Source of the DNA: Lyngbya sp. HA4199-MV5
GTDB lineage: Bacteria > Cyanobacteriota > Cyanobacteriia > Leptolyngbyales > Leptolyngbyaceae
Assembly (NCBI GenBank): GCA_019359375.1
Contig: JAHHHL010000015.1
Location: forward strand, 1 to 64,000
DNA length: 64,000 bases
Reading direction: 5' to 3'
Shown: in pieces, positions 35,369 through 44,489 of the stretch
How positions within the stretch are numbered: position 1 is the stretch's first letter
How the letters are laid out: each line of letters opens with the position of its first letter
Notes under the pieces: model-generated
Database searches by the model: none
Told to the model about the DNA's origin: nothing
The model's input: only the letters and a program-made list of their open reading frames with translations
Translations under genes and position numbers: made by a program

Positions 35369-37122
35369 TCCTTAATTTCTAAGCGATAAAGATTAGCTTT
35401 AGGAAGCGACTTTGGATTTTTTCGATAGTCTGTCCATATTTTCGCCCACTGCTTTCGCCGCGCTGGTGCATCTTTCCTAACGCCCTTAAGCTGCCAATCT
35501 TTATTGAAATAGCTAGGGTCTACGCCGTCTAACCAATCATCAACCAACTTAGACACATGCTGAATGTCATCTATGCTGTAACGACGATCGCAAAGAACTT
35601 GGAAGAAATCTGCCACCAGTATTGTCAATGACACTTTATTGAAAATATTGGAACTTTTGGGAGATCCCCAGTAATTGCTTGCTCCTTCATCATTAGTGTT
35701 AGCGAATTTGTCTCGAATCTTTTTCCAGAATTCACTGAACACATCACGCCAAGGGCCATCAAGTTGCCGCCAATATTCAAAGGGGGTTGAAAACCCATGA
35801 GTTTCATAATCTGCGACGAGTCCAGACCGTTCCAGATGATTTTCTTTCCAAATTTGAGCGTAGTCGTTTTTTTCTCCAAAAAGCTTGCCACCCTTCAAGT
35901 CTTGAAAGATTTGGACAAGCTGGAGAAGCACACTCCATTGAAGTAAATCTTTATTCTCAGAAGTTGCAGAAGTTAGTCCACGTTCAACTTTATTGAAGAA
36001 TGGGCTGTCTGGATTTCTTGTAAAATATGCTACCGCTCTCGATTCTTCTAGCTGAATACCAGCATCTTCTAACCGCTTAGAAACTCTTGCCAATTCATCG
36101 TTTGATAAGCTAGTTGAGACAATTGTACCTAGAAGAGCCTTGCCAATTGGAGTTGCTTTCTGGTTAACAACTACGAACTGAAAAACATGTTCTGCTGGAT
36201 CATCTGTAATTAACAAGGAAATTGGTAATCGTCGGGCAATTTTTGCTTCAATTTGTTGTTGGGCTTGATTGGGATCTGCACCACTAATCACAGCTTGCTC
36301 AAGCTCCTCACTGTAAGGAGGCTTTTCAGCCAAAAACTTTGCAGAATTAACTGCTCCTCGTAGGCGATGCTGTCCGTCTACTACTACGATCGGACGTAGG
36401 AATGAGATCATTGCATCCTTAGAGTATTCGAGAAATTGCTCACCTTCAAAAGAACTACCAATTTCCTCTAAAATCTTTACCCTCGCAGCAACTTCCTCCC
36501 AGAAGTCAAGAATATGAGACTCGTCTGAAAATACAACACCTGTTGGTTCCTGGATATCAGAATTATCGCTAAATTCTGATGCTTCTAATTCCTCCTCCTC
36601 AGCGAAATCGATATCTGTTTCTGCATCTTGAGACGTAACAATAAAATTAGTTCGTTGTTTTAATTCAACAAGTAATCGGTCTGAAGGTTTTTGTGTTGTG
36701 AGGCTGGGAACTCGCTGTTCAAGATCCGCCTTCACTCTTCTAAGCAGCTCAAGTAAGGTCAGTTGTTTAAGAGGCTCAATTTGAATTGATAGGGTTCCGG
36801 TTTCAGCAAATGGAGATTGATTAGCCTCAGGGTCAGGTTCAAAATGCACAACTTCTGGATTAGCTACGCGAGTCGCACATAGCAATGGATTCTGAATGAC
36901 ATTCTTATCACTGCTATAAAACTCGACCAATTCATTAATCCGCTTTCCGTTCTCCTCACGTTGGAAGCCTGTAGTTTCCTGGCTTCCAATTTCTTTTTTC
37001 TGAGGGATGCCAGCCCAAGCGTCAATTTCGGTTGCTGGGGCAGCAAAAAGAATTAACCAGCCTCCTGCATCGGTTTGCCGGATACGAACTGCCCTGTATG
37101 ATACTGACTCTAATTTTGTCAT
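35365..37122 (-). CDS. DGQHR-domain protein, second copy
   Basis: A 585-residue protein with a DGQHR motif (IVVVDGQHRLRGAV) near residue 248. It shares with DndB the following QKATPIGKALLGTIVSTSL-type region of the superfamily, but is much longer and has an acidic insert before the motif. DGQHR proteins act in DNA phosphorothioation and related modification systems. Its coupling to the HNH gene suggests a two-component unit. Function is not known. Confidence 0.75.
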   Translation of the reverse strand: MTKLESVSYRAVRIRQTDAGGWLILFAAPATEIDAWAGIPQKKEIGSQETTGFQREENGKRINELVEFYSSDKNVIQNPLLCATRVANPEVVHFEPDPEANQSPFAETGTLSIQIEPLKQLTLLELLRRVKADLEQRVPSLTTQKPSDRLLVELKQRTNFIVTSQDAETDIDFAEEEELEASEFSDNSDIQEPTGVVFSDESHILDFWEEVAARVKILEEIGSSFEGEQFLEYSKDAMISFLRPIVVVDGQHRLRGAVNSAKFLAEKPPYSEELEQAVISGADPNQAQQQIEAKIARRLPISLLITDDPAEHVFQFVVVNQKATPIGKALLGTIVSTSLSNDELARVSKRLEDAGIQLEESRAVAYFTRNPDSPFFNKVERGLTSATSENKDLLQWSVLLQLVQIFQDLKGGKLFGEKNDYAQIWKENHLERSGLVADYETHGFSTPFEYWRQLDGPWRDVFSEFWKKIRDKFANTNDEGASNYWGSPKSSNIFNKVSLTILVADFFQVLCDRRYSIDDIQHVSKLVDDWLDGVDPSYFNKDWQLKGVRKDAPARRKQWAKIWTDYRKNPKSLPKANLYRLEIKD

Positions 37123-37166
37123 CTGCGATACTCAATGGAGGTTGACCAGTTAAAAACATTTTTAAT

Positions 37167-37670
37167 TTAGGGTACAGGCTCTTGCCAGCTTGAATTTTGT
37201 TCGATCGCCCCCCTCAATAATTTTGCATAGGTTCTGAGAAATTCTTCCACATGATAGGGTCTTGAGTCGAGCTTTTCTGCCAAGTAGTCGTAGCCGCCGC
37301 TGGAATACTCATTAAGCCTATCCATTCCTGCATCAGTCAGGTTGGTTGGGTTTTGAGGGTTCACCAAATCGACAAAGAGCTTGCGAACCTCATCCTTTTC
37401 CGTCACACTGATCCCTGACCGGGAAAGCTCTGCCCTAATCAGCAGTCCAATGATTAACCTCTGATAAGGTTTATAATCGCTTACAAAGTTATCTGTAAAG
37501 TCCGTGACTTCAGAGCCGCGCTTAGTTGGTTCGCTTCTGCGCCCCGTTGCTAGACCCACCATGAGACAAAAATAGTAGAGATCAAATTTAGTCTTGATTG
37601 GCTTCTGATCTCGGATGTTAGAGAACCAATTTTCGGCATCTTGCCGCATTCTGAAGTTTTTAAATGCCAT
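37167..37670 (-). CDS. small helical protein of the putative Dnd restriction set
   Basis: A 167-residue helical protein (FKNFRMRQDAENWFSNIRDQ, then YYFCLMVGLATGRRSE). The 'F.LYYFCLMVGLA..R' pattern is like small proteins found next to dnd genes and loosely like DndE. I cannot assign a family with confidence. It starts five bases after the SMC-like ATPase gene ends. Confidence 0.65.
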   Translation of the reverse strand: MAFKNFRMRQDAENWFSNIRDQKPIKTKFDLYYFCLMVGLATGRRSEPTKRGSEVTDFTDNFVSDYKPYQRLIIGLLIRAELSRSGISVTEKDEVRKLFVDLVNPQNPTNLTDAGMDRLNEYSSGGYDYLAEKLDSRPYHVEEFLRTYAKLLRGAIEQNSSWQEPVP

Positions 37671-37675
37671 AAACC

Positions 37676-39649
37676 TTAACCCTCTGCCTCATCCAAATCA
37701 AAACGATCGAAATACGCTTTTCCTTCAACCAGAACAGCATTTGGGGTTTTGGTAACACCTGAAGCTGGCAGAGATTGCACCAATGTCTCGGTGCCTGCTG
37801 TACGCCTAAACAGAGTCAGAAATTTCGTCTTATTTTCAGAACTTGTATGGATTACATCTGTAAATCCAGCCCGTTCCGACGAAATTGTAAACGCCACGAA
37901 TTGCTTGCAAAGGCTCGGAATCAGCTTAGCAATCTCTCGCCGCACCTCCATCGAGAGCGGGTTCGCTGGGCTATCTACAATGAGTGGGAACTGATGCTGC
38001 CCCCGACTTAGCAGGGTTGTCAGAAACGTATAACCAACCGATAAGGTTTGACCAACACTGGACCCCTCCTGATTCCGGAGCTTAAGAGAGCGATCGATTT
38101 TTTCAATCCGAATTGGATCACGCGCCAGCACCTTTTCCAGTCGCTGGTTGCATTCATCGGCGATCGCTACCCGCAAATTTGCCTGGGCTTTTTTCAAGGC
38201 TAGATCGGCGATCGCCAACAAAACATCCGTTTTAGCTCGAAGCTCCAGTGTGCCTGTGATTTCTGCCAGATCCTTCTCCGACTCCTTCAGAAGCTTTCTA
38301 AGCGATGCCAAACAGCATGTTTTTTCATCATCACTAGAACTGGCGGGACGGTCGATGTCCCTAAGCAAATTCTCCAGCACCTCTTTGCGTTTGGTTTTCA
38401 GATCACGCTCCTCGGTCCACCCCCTTAACTCGTCATCCCCCTTGTCGATTAGCTCTTGTTCCAGAACCCTAACGGCAGTCTCCGCTAATTTACTCGCTGA
38501 AACTGCTTGCTCCAACTGCTCCAGTTTCTGGGTTAAATCTGCCGCTGTCTCATTTCCATCCTGTCGCACCTGGACATCAATATCCTGCTTCAACGCATTC
38601 AGAATGCCCGATGTATCTTCAGCCAGATAAAGTTCGCGTCGTTTACCAATTACCTCACGCGAATGGCTGTCCAGCGGGCGACCACAAATACATTCCTCCT
38701 CTTCTAAAAGCTCGCTGAAAAATTGACTAGAGGTGCTGGCAGGCAGTCGCAGACGGTCTAGCTGAAGCTTTAGTTCACTCAGCGATCGGGCAAAAGCCTC
38801 ATGCAGTAGGTGCGGCTGGCGAATTCGAGACATGACCTCCAATGCCGAACTCTCAACCTGATTGCGAGCGTTGATTTCATACTGCTTTTTCTCCCCAAGT
38901 TCCTCACGCAAACTCTCATCAGTCCCAATCCGTTCACTAATTCTCTGTTCTAGTCCGTCTATTTCGGGTTGTAAAACGTCTAATTCTGCGATCGCTTTAT
39001 CGCGTGCCTCTGTTACTTGAGCGACGCGGTTCTTTAACGTATCAACTTTTTTCCTGCGCTGGCTTAGCCCCTTCTCAGCTTTCGCAGTTTTATTTTTAGT
39101 GGCTGTCTTCCAGGCATTTTCTGCAATTCGCTGAATGTCTTGGAGCAGGTAGAGTTGAAATAATGCATCGATCGCCTTGGATGCCTCTGATTCATTAGAG
39201 TCCAGTAGCTTGTCGGCAAATTCGCCATCAAAGACAAACAGTTGGACGAATCGGGGATCGAGAAACCGCTTAACCTCTGGTGGTGGTTCCCAACCTGAGC
39301 TGATGCCTCCACTGCCGACTGAGGTCGTTCGATATTCAGCCTTTCCGACATCAAAATTTAGCGCCAATTCAAACGTCAGAGGCTGGTCGTCAACCCTCAG
39401 ATTCAGGATAAATTTACCCTCTGAATGTGATTCACCGGGACGGCGCAGGCTTTTGATTCTCCCTGGAGTCCACCCTTGAGCTTCGCCATTCATCGCAGCT
39501 CGAATCATCGTTAGGGTTGTGGTTTTACCTGTGCCATTGGGCATCTGAATCAGCGACACGGGCGCGATCCTATCACCAGTCATTAATTCAATTTCAACAT
39601 CGGGACAGCGCAGCCCTTCACTGCTCCAACCTGCTAACTCAATCTTCAT
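37676..39649 (-). CDS. SMC-like ATPase, DndD-related
   Basis: A 657-residue ABC-type ATPase. Walker A is MPNGTGKTTTL near residues 37-47. Two coiled-coil stretches flank a zinc-hook-like centre (EEEECICGRPLD near residue 322). The C-terminal lobe has 'EGSSVGQTLSVGYTFLTTLL' as signature and 'LIVDSPANPLS' as Walker B/D-loop. It differs from dndD in the hook and in a conserved 'VQLFVFDGEFADKLL'. It forms a unit with the helicase gene and the small gene between them. Comparable ATPase-helicase pairs accompany non-DptFGH dnd systems. Confidence 0.8.
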   Translation of the reverse strand: MKIELAGWSSEGLRCPDVEIELMTGDRIAPVSLIQMPNGTGKTTTLTMIRAAMNGEAQGWTPGRIKSLRRPGESHSEGKFILNLRVDDQPLTFELALNFDVGKAEYRTTSVGSGGISSGWEPPPEVKRFLDPRFVQLFVFDGEFADKLLDSNESEASKAIDALFQLYLLQDIQRIAENAWKTATKNKTAKAEKGLSQRRKKVDTLKNRVAQVTEARDKAIAELDVLQPEIDGLEQRISERIGTDESLREELGEKKQYEINARNQVESSALEVMSRIRQPHLLHEAFARSLSELKLQLDRLRLPASTSSQFFSELLEEEECICGRPLDSHSREVIGKRRELYLAEDTSGILNALKQDIDVQVRQDGNETAADLTQKLEQLEQAVSASKLAETAVRVLEQELIDKGDDELRGWTEERDLKTKRKEVLENLLRDIDRPASSSDDEKTCCLASLRKLLKESEKDLAEITGTLELRAKTDVLLAIADLALKKAQANLRVAIADECNQRLEKVLARDPIRIEKIDRSLKLRNQEGSSVGQTLSVGYTFLTTLLSRGQHQFPLIVDSPANPLSMEVRREIAKLIPSLCKQFVAFTISSERAGFTDVIHTSSENKTKFLTLFRRTAGTETLVQSLPASGVTKTPNAVLVEGKAYFDRFDLDEAEG

Positions 39650-39845
39650 CGCTGCCTCCAGCCACGTTTACGGTAATCGCAGCCCGGACATTTTCTAAAT
39701 ACCCTTGCTCATCATTGGCGCTGAGTTCAGATGCACTCATCGCGTTCAACCATGCTTCGATTCGCTTGGCAACTTTTTCTGTCTGCCCAGCCTCACGAAC
39801 GGACTCTTGAATTGCCCTTACTACCTCATGATCCAAATTAGACAT
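39639..39845 (-). CDS. small acidic protein between helicase and ATPase genes
   Basis: A 68-residue helical, acidic protein (MSNLDHEVVRAIQESV... NVAGGSDED). I do not recognise it. It overlaps the ATPase start by 11 bases and begins two bases after the helicase stop, so translation of all three is probably coupled. Confidence 0.6.
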   Translation of the reverse strand: MSNLDHEVVRAIQESVREAGQTEKVAKRIEAWLNAMSASELSANDEQGYLENVRAAITVNVAGGSDED

Positions 39846-39847
39846 TT

Positions 39848-41878
39848 CTACTCCACCCTCCTGATTTGAGAAAGTTCAGATAGCCAGATACGGCGATCGT
39901 CATCCGCATTAAACTCACTCTCGTCATCCTCTACTGATCGCACGAAATCGATGACCATTGCCCGTTTATCAGGAGAATTAGGGTCAGAACGGAGGCAGCG
40001 ACCAATCCGTTGAATAGTCTCAAGTCGTGCCCGCGCTGATGAAAATAAAATGACGGTTTTAAGATTTCGGATATCAATGCCTTGCGAAATACGATGGCAA
40101 GTAATCAAGCAATCAATTTTGCCCCTTGCAAACTCGACCAAATTACGCCGATCGTCCTCTGCATAATAGGTTCGATAGCGATGGGTGTAGCCATGAAGTG
40201 TTTCTAAAATTGGCTCCCCAAAGGCTTTATCTTCCACAAACAGAATGGCGGACTCAATAATTTGAGGATTAGTTTGTAAAAATTCAGCAAAGACTTCCGG
40301 CTTCTTCTCAGCCGTTTTATACACCCGCGCAAGCTCTGTCCACAACTCCTGCTTTGTCATAGGTCTACCCTCCCGCTGTCGTGCCGAGCGTTTAGCGTAG
40401 ACCTGCCGCAGTCGTTGGCGATCGCCCTCCGTCAATGGATAGGTCAGCGGAATATAGTCAAACTCACACAAGATGCCGCGTTCGATCGCGTCCTTTAGCC
40501 CAAACTCAAAGAAAACATTGCCAATCTCATCAAAAATAAATTTTGTTCCTTCCTGGTCATACTCCCGCTCAGGCGTGGCGCTTAACCCCAAGCGATAACC
40601 AAAGGCTTGATGTTGTCCTGCCAGTTGCGATCGTAGGGATGGGCTTCCTAGGCCATGCACCTCATCGTGAATAATAATCAGCCGCTCTTTTTGGTCGGGT
40701 TCAAGACGGCTAAATAGAGAAGCCAGTTGTTCGCGAGATATCACCAAAACAGCCCGCTTCGGATTGAGGGCAAACTCTCCCAGTTCATGATGCTGAGCAT
40801 AATGTCTCAGCACCCGATAAGGCTGACGACGCTTGATTGCCCAGGATTCAATTTCCTTTCGCCATTGATCTAGCAAATCTGTGCCGTCAGTGCTGATAAT
40901 AATCCCATCAATTCGCCCCTGTTCGTCTAAAACTGACAGAGCTTTAATCGCTGTACGAGTTTTCCCCGTTCCCGTTGCCATCTCCAAAACACCATGCCGG
41001 ACTTCGAGGAACTTAGCGATCGCCTCATCCTGGTGTCGCCACTGATGTTCAACTTGTCCCTCATTTAGAGATTTTTCTGACTCATGCCCGTAGCCAGTTG
41101 GTTTCTCCTTTACAGTTGGTAGGTTGAAGCCATTTTTGGGGGTGATTACTGGCTTCTCATCCGGTGCTTTACTGCGAATCAGTGCAGCCAATTCAGGAGA
41201 CAGTGGTAACACCTTCAGCCCAACAGCCCTGGCTGACCAGGCTTCCTCAAACTGTTCTTGCTTAATTTGAACCCGCTCTTCATCTCCAGCCATCCAGCTT
41301 CGGTAGACATCGATCGACTCATAATTACGTTCATAGCCATGCTCTGACTCATTGGCTGAGCCAGTAAACGCAACCTGATCACCCCAAGGGAATTGAAAGA
41401 TGCCAATCTTTTCATGGAAAATTCCGGGTTGCTCAATGTGCTCTGGAAAAGCAAACCGCAGAATGAGATGATCGTTTGCTACCATCCAGGCAAACAAGCG
41501 CACCCTCGCTTTGACATCATTGGGTAAGGAGTCCGCTAAAATCTCCTGTACCAGGCAGTCAACTGAAACTTGCCGCAGTTGCTGACGCTCTTCTTCGTTG
41601 AGTGCTTTTTCCAAAGCCTCACGATCGTCGTCGGAAAGCTCAGGAGAAATGAGCAAATGAATGGTTACGGATTCTGTAGCAAAGCGAGGCAACGCTTCCA
41701 ACCAGGCAACTAATGCCTTGCTAGAAAAATAACCAACGGCTCGCCGGTATTCTGAGCAGTACTTTAGACAGGGGGCAAAAAACTCTTTGCCAAGACTAGA
41801 AGCTCCACTGCGGTAGTGACTGGATAGCCCCCGTATAACTTCCTGCCCCTCTGAATGGTTGTTTATCCTTTCAGTCAT
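39848..41878 (-). CDS. PLD-domain DEAD/DEAH-box helicase
   Basis: A 676-residue protein. Residues 1-230 look like a phospholipase-D-type nuclease domain: SSHYRSGASSLGKEFFAPCL, then 'IHLLISPELS' and FHEKIGIFQF followed by FTGSANESEHG, the HxK...N...E part. The helicase has Walker A MATGTGKTRTA near residue 293, motif II as HDEVH near 390, motif III GLSATPERE, and motif VI QRIGRCLRSDP. This layout is found in several restriction systems, where the helicase moves along DNA and the PLD domain cuts it. Here it would be the restriction arm. Confidence 0.85.
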   Translation of the reverse strand: MTERINNHSEGQEVIRGLSSHYRSGASSLGKEFFAPCLKYCSEYRRAVGYFSSKALVAWLEALPRFATESVTIHLLISPELSDDDREALEKALNEEERQQLRQVSVDCLVQEILADSLPNDVKARVRLFAWMVANDHLILRFAFPEHIEQPGIFHEKIGIFQFPWGDQVAFTGSANESEHGYERNYESIDVYRSWMAGDEERVQIKQEQFEEAWSARAVGLKVLPLSPELAALIRSKAPDEKPVITPKNGFNLPTVKEKPTGYGHESEKSLNEGQVEHQWRHQDEAIAKFLEVRHGVLEMATGTGKTRTAIKALSVLDEQGRIDGIIISTDGTDLLDQWRKEIESWAIKRRQPYRVLRHYAQHHELGEFALNPKRAVLVISREQLASLFSRLEPDQKERLIIIHDEVHGLGSPSLRSQLAGQHQAFGYRLGLSATPEREYDQEGTKFIFDEIGNVFFEFGLKDAIERGILCEFDYIPLTYPLTEGDRQRLRQVYAKRSARQREGRPMTKQELWTELARVYKTAEKKPEVFAEFLQTNPQIIESAILFVEDKAFGEPILETLHGYTHRYRTYYAEDDRRNLVEFARGKIDCLITCHRISQGIDIRNLKTVILFSSARARLETIQRIGRCLRSDPNSPDKRAMVIDFVRSVEDDESEFNADDDRRIWLSELSQIRRVE

Positions 41879-41883
41879 AGATG

Positions 41884-42207
41884 TTATTCTTCCGAAAAAT
41901 CTATAAGTGACCTCAAGGTTTGTTCCAAAGCAGTTTCCCTCACCTGCTGTTGATACTGGTTCAACAATTCATCTAGCGAAGATTGCTCCTGTTCTATTGC
42001 AAAAGGTAGGGAGAGCTGCTCCTGACTCGGCGACGATTTCAGCATCCAGCGGTATTGCGGGTCTTGGGTGACCAATGGTTGCAGCGAACTGTACAGGTAA
42101 TGATTCACTTCCCTACGGCTTATGCCTAGGACGTTGGCGATCGCTCTAGATCGAAGTGGCACACCCTGTCTCAGCACATTGATAATCCTAGACTCGACCT
42201 TATTCAT
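41884..42207 (-). CDS. small HTH protein at the head of the restriction set
   Basis: A 107-residue protein. The first half is a winged-helix-type DNA-binding domain: 'RIINVLRQGVPLRSRAIANVLGISRREVNHYLYSSL' followed by a wing-like 'LVTQDPQYRWML'. The C-terminal half is a glutamine/leucine-rich helix that could dimerise. It ends five bases before the helicase start and is the first gene of the minus-strand run, so it may regulate the operon or act as an accessory subunit. Confidence 0.7.
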   Translation of the reverse strand: MNKVESRIINVLRQGVPLRSRAIANVLGISRREVNHYLYSSLQPLVTQDPQYRWMLKSSPSQEQLSLPFAIEQEQSSLDELLNQYQQQVRETALEQTLRSLIDFSEE

Positions 42208-42516
42208 GGAGCAGCTTCTGCCAACTGTTCCCTAAGTCTTGACACTGTACAACTAAGTAAGTATTCCCATTTGATAGAGTAATCCCCAAAGCCAGCAGAA
42301 AGATCAGTATTCTTTATAGAAATTTTATTTTTACTAAATTTTTAATGAACGTCTCCGCCGCAAGCGGACGGAATATCACTTCGCTATGCCTCACACGCTT
42401 CGCCGCTCGGCTGCGCTCAACAGCGCCCATTCGGACTGCTGTGCCTCATGCGCCCCAAGGGGCGAATTGACCCGTAGTGATTAAAGTAGCCGACTCGTCT
42501 GGCGATTTTCTAAAAT
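42208..42516. other. intergenic with GC-rich dispersed repeats
   Basis: About 310 bases. 42350-42470 holds imperfect GC-rich inverted repeats (for example GTCCGCTTGCGGCGGA-type and CTGCGCTCAACAGCGCCC sequences) of the kind scattered through cyanobacterial genomes. TTGACACTGTACAAC lies near 42238. No gene is seen. Confidence 0.45.
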
Positions 42517-42843
42517 TTACTCAGTTTCAACCCAAAGTAAGCGAAGACGTTCGTTGAAGCCACCCCGTTCAGCTCTACGTTCTTCCTGGATTTTAACCAC
42601 CGCTTCGCGATCAACGTGGTAGACAAGCATCAGTCCATCAATAACCTCATAAAGGTCAGTAAGTTCTTTGATGAGATCATCACCGATTGCAGTCGCAGCT
42701 TCATGCGCTTCTTCAATCAGCTTTTGACGCAGAGCTTGCTGATAGTCCTCTTCAGATAACACCTCCGCCGCACACTGCTTTCCTGCCGCCCGAATGATTT
42801 CAGGGATGCGATCGCGCACTAGCTTATTGAAAGCCATTTTCAT
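42517..42843 (-). CDS. MazG-like nucleotide pyrophosphohydrolase
   Basis: A 108-residue all-alpha NTP pyrophosphohydrolase: 'FNKLVRDRIPEII' at the start, and the EExxE-type metal site as 'LIEEAHEAATA' followed by 'ELTDLYEVIDGLM' giving the second acidic pair. Such proteins hydrolyse nucleoside triphosphates, house-clean damaged ones or act in stress responses. MAFNKLV, two codons in, is the likely start. Confidence 0.8.
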   Translation of the reverse strand: MKMAFNKLVRDRIPEIIRAAGKQCAAEVLSEEDYQQALRQKLIEEAHEAATAIGDDLIKELTDLYEVIDGLMLVYHVDREAVVKIQEERRAERGGFNERLRLLWVETE

Positions 42844-43027
42844 TAGTTAACCTTTGTCACTCCGAGCATGCAGAGCACATTACACCAGTTTTGTCAGTTA
42901 CTACCAATTCCCACGAGACTCAATAATCTCTGCTCACACTTTCCTGACGCAGAGTATAGTGTATACCCTGCATCAGATGGGAGAATTTTAGAGAAAGTAT
43001 CTAGCAATAACCTTCTTGATACAAATA

Positions 43028-43933
43028 CTACTGTTTACTTATTAAAGATTCTAAGGCTTGCTTAGCAACCGTCTCTGCTCTTTGAGAAGTAACCTTTTGG
43101 TAGCGCAGGGTTGTCTGAATATTTTGGTGTCCCATTAATGCTCTTAGTTCCTCGATCCCCATTAAACCAACCCGTTCTGTCGCAAAGGTATGGCGCAAGT
43201 CGTGGATTCGGATGCCTTTCAGTGCTGGTTCCTGCGAAATCGAATCTGACCAAGAGTCATGAGCAGTACGATAACTGAGCCGCGAAACTTCTAGGGTAAA
43301 AGGCTGCTGTGCGGTAAACAGAGCAGGGCAACCCTGATGTCGCTCATATTTGAGATACTTCTCCAGAGTTTGAGCAACATCCTGACTATAGAAACACCAC
43401 CTCTGCTTATTTCCCTTGCCCAAAACTTGAAACTTGCGTTGGGCAAAATTAAGGTCATTCAGGTCTAAAGCCAAAAGCTCTGAAATTCTTGCACCTGTTC
43501 GATGCAATAGGTTGGTGAGAGCATTAATCCGAAAATCTGGAGCAACGAGTTGATACAAAACTGTAAGTTGCTCTGGAGTCAGATAACGAATCACCGTGTC
43601 AGTTGCATGTTCACCCTTAGCGGGATCGGGTTTACGACGCTTTAAGCGTGCGATCGGGTTTGATCTAATGTGTCCCTGCTCAACCGCAAAATTGAACAGT
43701 GCTTGAATGATTGCCTGATGTCGATGATGGGTAGTGTACGTAATGTCAGTCAGGCTATTGAGATACTCTTCGATTGCCTGTCGAGTCAAAATCTCGATCG
43801 GCATTTGACCGTACTCCCGTAGAAAAGGCATTAAGGTCGATTCGTAAGAGCGCGTAGTACTTTGAGCTAGCCCCAACCGACTGAGAAACGCTGTAGTGAC
43901 AGTAGCAACAGAAATAGCGATTTGACTTGTCAT
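43028..43933 (-). CDS. tyrosine recombinase, XerC/D-like
   Basis: A 301-residue tyrosine recombinase of normal length. An N-terminal SAM-like core-binding domain is followed by the catalytic domain with the first Arg in RTGARISELLAL, HDLRHTFAT with His and Arg, GHQNIQTTLRY with His and the nucleophile Tyr. V-K transposons lack TnsA and insert as cointegrates, so a recombinase inside the element would be a natural resolvase. This role is inferred; it could also serve another mobile unit in the cargo. It is divergent from the XRE regulator gene, with a palindromic site between them. Confidence 0.88.
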   Translation of the reverse strand: MTSQIAISVATVTTAFLSRLGLAQSTTRSYESTLMPFLREYGQMPIEILTRQAIEEYLNSLTDITYTTHHRHQAIIQALFNFAVEQGHIRSNPIARLKRRKPDPAKGEHATDTVIRYLTPEQLTVLYQLVAPDFRINALTNLLHRTGARISELLALDLNDLNFAQRKFQVLGKGNKQRWCFYSQDVAQTLEKYLKYERHQGCPALFTAQQPFTLEVSRLSYRTAHDSWSDSISQEPALKGIRIHDLRHTFATERVGLMGIEELRALMGHQNIQTTLRYQKVTSQRAETVAKQALESLISKQ

Positions 43934-43971
43934 AGCAGGAAACTCTTTGAAGACAAAGACTTGTTAACTTA

Positions 43972-43996
43972 TACTTTTATGCAAGGTTTAAAAGTA
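43972..43996. promoter_or_regulatory. palindrome between recombinase and regulator genes
   Basis: A perfect inverted repeat TACTTTT / AAAAGTA with an 11-base centre lies 8 bases upstream of the regulator start and 39 bases upstream of the recombinase start. It fits an operator for autoregulation by the XRE protein, also acting on the recombinase gene. It could alternatively be part of a recombination site. Confidence 0.4.
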
Positions 43997-44003
43997 GCGT
44001 TTA

Positions 44004-44489
44004 ATGACTACTTCTACAAGGAATGCTGCCCCAGATCCCCAAGAGTCGTTGGCAGACTACGTCCGACGAGTGCGTACTGCCTTGGGGTTGAGCCAAAAGG
44101 AACTGGCAGAAAGAGCAGGTATTCATTTACAGAGTGTAGGCAAGATTGAGCGTGGGCAAACAACACGGTTGAAGCAGCAGCCTAAAAGTGGCCTAGCACA
44201 CGCCCTAAACATTCCAGTAGATTACCTGGATGCAGTCTGTAGAGGCGTTGCGGTGGAAGCGGGCGCAACTCTAAAGTTCTGCCCGCATTGCTGGGTACCT
44301 GGAACGATCCCAGATGCAATGTGGGCAAATATGCGTGCTCAGTACTGTTATTTATGTGGGAGTTTACTACGAGATCGCTGTACAGGATGTGAACAACCGA
44401 TAGAATCGCTCAGATTCCGATTCTGCCCACACTGCGGGAAGCCCTACAAAAACGCAGAGCCTAGAGTTCTTGAAGTACCCTGCAATTAG
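44004..44489 (+). CDS. XRE-family regulator with zinc-ribbon tail
   Basis: A 161-residue protein. Residues 18-75 are a Cro/C1-type helix-turn-helix (VRTALGLSQKELAERAGIHLQSVGKIERGQ). The C-terminal half has two or three CxxC pairs (FCPHCWVPG, YCYLCGSLL, CTGCEQPI, FCPHCGKPY) that form zinc ribbons. V-K elements usually have a small repressor next to cas12k, the MerR-type CvkR in the best-studied case; this protein sits in the same place but is of another family, so it is a candidate replacement. That is inferred from location. Confidence 0.82.
   Translation: MTTSTRNAAPDPQESLADYVRRVRTALGLSQKELAERAGIHLQSVGKIERGQTTRLKQQPKSGLAHALNIPVDYLDAVCRGVAVEAGATLKFCPHCWVPGTIPDAMWANMRAQYCYLCGSLLRDRCTGCEQPIESLRFRFCPHCGKPYKNAEPRVLEVPCN

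Noticed and set aside
42238..42260. TGTACA with nearby TGTC sequence as a possible transposon end
   Set aside because: A single hexamer with one TGTC-like site; no array. TGTACA also occurs at 4711 and 47932 with no site array, so it is not informative alone.
42868..43065. 65-codon plus-strand frame downstream of the recombinase
   Set aside because: Overlaps the recombinase end, low-complexity composition, no family similarity.
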